From an uncultured Clostridia bacterium (GTDB taxonomy: Bacteria > Bacillota > Clostridia > Lachnospirales > Anaerotignaceae), in contig CAJUKL010000006.1 of assembly GCA_910587195.1 (NCBI GenBank), positions 1 to 64,000 of the forward strand: a stretch of 64,000 nucleotides of DNA, given 5' to 3'. This document shows, one piece after another, positions 63,341-64,000 of this stretch; the stretch's first letter is position 1; every line of letters starts with the position of its first letter. Below the pieces are notes generated by a model that made no database searches, was not told the DNA's origin, and saw only the letters and a program-made list of their open reading frames with translations. Position numbers and translations under genes: made by a program.

Positions 63341-64000
63341 TTACTTTTCTCCAATCATTTTTACTTCTGTTTCTAAAGACACCCCAAATTTTTCAAACAC
63401 TGTTTTTTGACAATGTTCTATTAATGCTACTACTTCTGCACAGGTAGCATTTCCCCTATTAATGATAAAGCCTCCATGCTTTTCAGAAACTTGTGCATCT
63501 CCTATTTGATATCCCTTTAATCCTGCATCAGAAATTAGTTTTCCTGCAAAATATCCTTGCGGACGTTTAAAGGTACTTCCTGCACTTGCAAAATTTAAAG
63601 GCTGTTTTTCCCTTCTTTGTTCGGCTAGTTCTGTCATTTCTTTTTGAATAGCAGCATATTCTCCTTTTTCAAGCTGTAAAGTTGCACACAACACAATATA
63701 TTCTTTTTCTGGTATAATACTATGACGATAACTAAAAGCTAATTCTTCTACAGAAAGTATTTTTGTTTCCAATTCTTTTGTCAATACTTCTACTTCCAAA
63801 AGAATATCTTTTATTTCTCCACCATAAGCTCCTGCATTCATACAAACAGCGCCACCTAATGAGCCAGGAATACCAGAAGCAAATGCAAACCCTTTTAAAT
63901 GATATTTTAATGCCTCTGCACCAATAGCACTTAATAAAGCTCCTGCTTCTGCTTTAACTTTTTGCCCTTCTACAACAACATCACACATATCTTTTCCTAT
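63341..64000 (-). CDS. murB: UDP-N-acetylenolpyruvoylglucosamine reductase (partial)
   Basis: The C-terminal 219 or so residues of MurB; the N-terminal FAD part lies beyond the window end, as the frame stays open through 64000 (IGKDM at the edge). It reduces enolpyruvyl-UDP-GlcNAc to UDP-MurNAc for peptidoglycan. Visible are ASGIPGSLGGAVCMNAGAYG (FAD site), FSYRHSIIPEKEY, and NFASAGSTFKRP with the catalytic Ser; QVSEKHGGFIINRGNATC closes the C-terminal domain. It lies 126 bases upstream of rapZ. Confidence 0.93.
   Translation of the reverse strand: MGKDMCDVVVEGQKVKAEAGALLSAIGAEALKYHLKGFAFASGIPGSLGGAVCMNAGAYGGEIKDILLEVEVLTKELETKILSVEELAFSYRHSIIPEKEYIVLCATLQLEKGEYAAIQKEMTELAEQRREKQPLNFASAGSTFKRPQGYFAGKLISDAGLKGYQIGDAQVSEKHGGFIINRGNATCAEVVALIEHCQKTVFEKFGVSLETEVKMIGEK

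Overview
The window is AT-rich, densely coded DNA from a low-GC Gram-positive anaerobe. The signs are strong Shine-Dalgarno sites, frequent TTG and GTG starts, CIRCE/HrcA-type groESL control, WhiA, RapZ and an HPr-like protein in a row, SLH-domain surface proteins, LuxS, meso-DAP dehydrogenase and FeoAAB. This points to Clostridia and most likely a Lachnospirales relative; the genus cannot be fixed from sequence alone.

Layout. (1) 1-5.95 kb is the integrase end of an integrated element: a tyrosine recombinase at 4679-5875, small phage-type genes, and two separate divergent XRE-repressor modules, each with its own pair of inverted-repeat operators. (2) 6.1-10.6 kb holds a nitronate monooxygenase-like enzyme, a MATE exporter, a beta-carbonic anhydrase and an exonuclease. 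(3) 10.6-17.7 kb, minus strand, is one gene string comEA - response regulator - histidine kinase - GerMN protein - comEC - holA. The divergent neighbour is a DD-carboxypeptidase gene. (4) 19.1-27.2 kb has a PhoB/PhoR-type pair, an EF-G-like GTPase, a cell-wall amidase, an SLH polysaccharide deacetylase and two envelope proteins. (5) 27.3-34.0 kb has an FNT-family transporter behind a complete ZTP riboswitch with terminator and promoter, a second MATE exporter, a YoaK/DUF1275 protein, rarA, a Cof phosphatase, a PLD-family protein and tRNA-Thr(CGT). (6) 34-43.4 kb has groESL, ddh, luxS, an HD protein, the feoA-feoA-feoB-small Cys-rich protein operon, and pyrDE. (7) 43.8-49.3 kb has folT and a five-gene peptide/nickel-type ABC importer behind a promoter with a 19-bp spacer holding a perfect dyad, the MerR-family layout. 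(8) 49.4-57.9 kb is a tightly packed minus-strand operon: SWIM zinc-finger protein - HEAT-like protein - YehL-type MoxR ATPase - DUF5682 protein - vWA protein - CbiK-like chelatase. (9) 58-64 kb has a gutted IS200/IS605 element, an Mrp/NBP35 ATPase, an SLH-CAP surface protein, and murB (partial) - rapZ - whiA - HPr-like.

Most notable points. The 8.5-kb operon joins an uncharacterised vWA/MoxR/SWIM/DUF5682 module to a metal-tetrapyrrole chelatase and lies just upstream of a metal/peptide-type importer, so it may be a metallocofactor-handling system. A dispersed, hairpin-rich repeat occurs twice (34066-34205 and 43507-43794), each copy flanked by an 11-13 bp direct repeat and sitting next to a terminator, which suggests a small non-autonomous mobile element. 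The HPr-like protein has Asp where the phospho-histidine should be but keeps the regulatory serine. The ZTP riboswitch controls an FNT transporter. These links are inferences from sequence and gene order; no database search was run.
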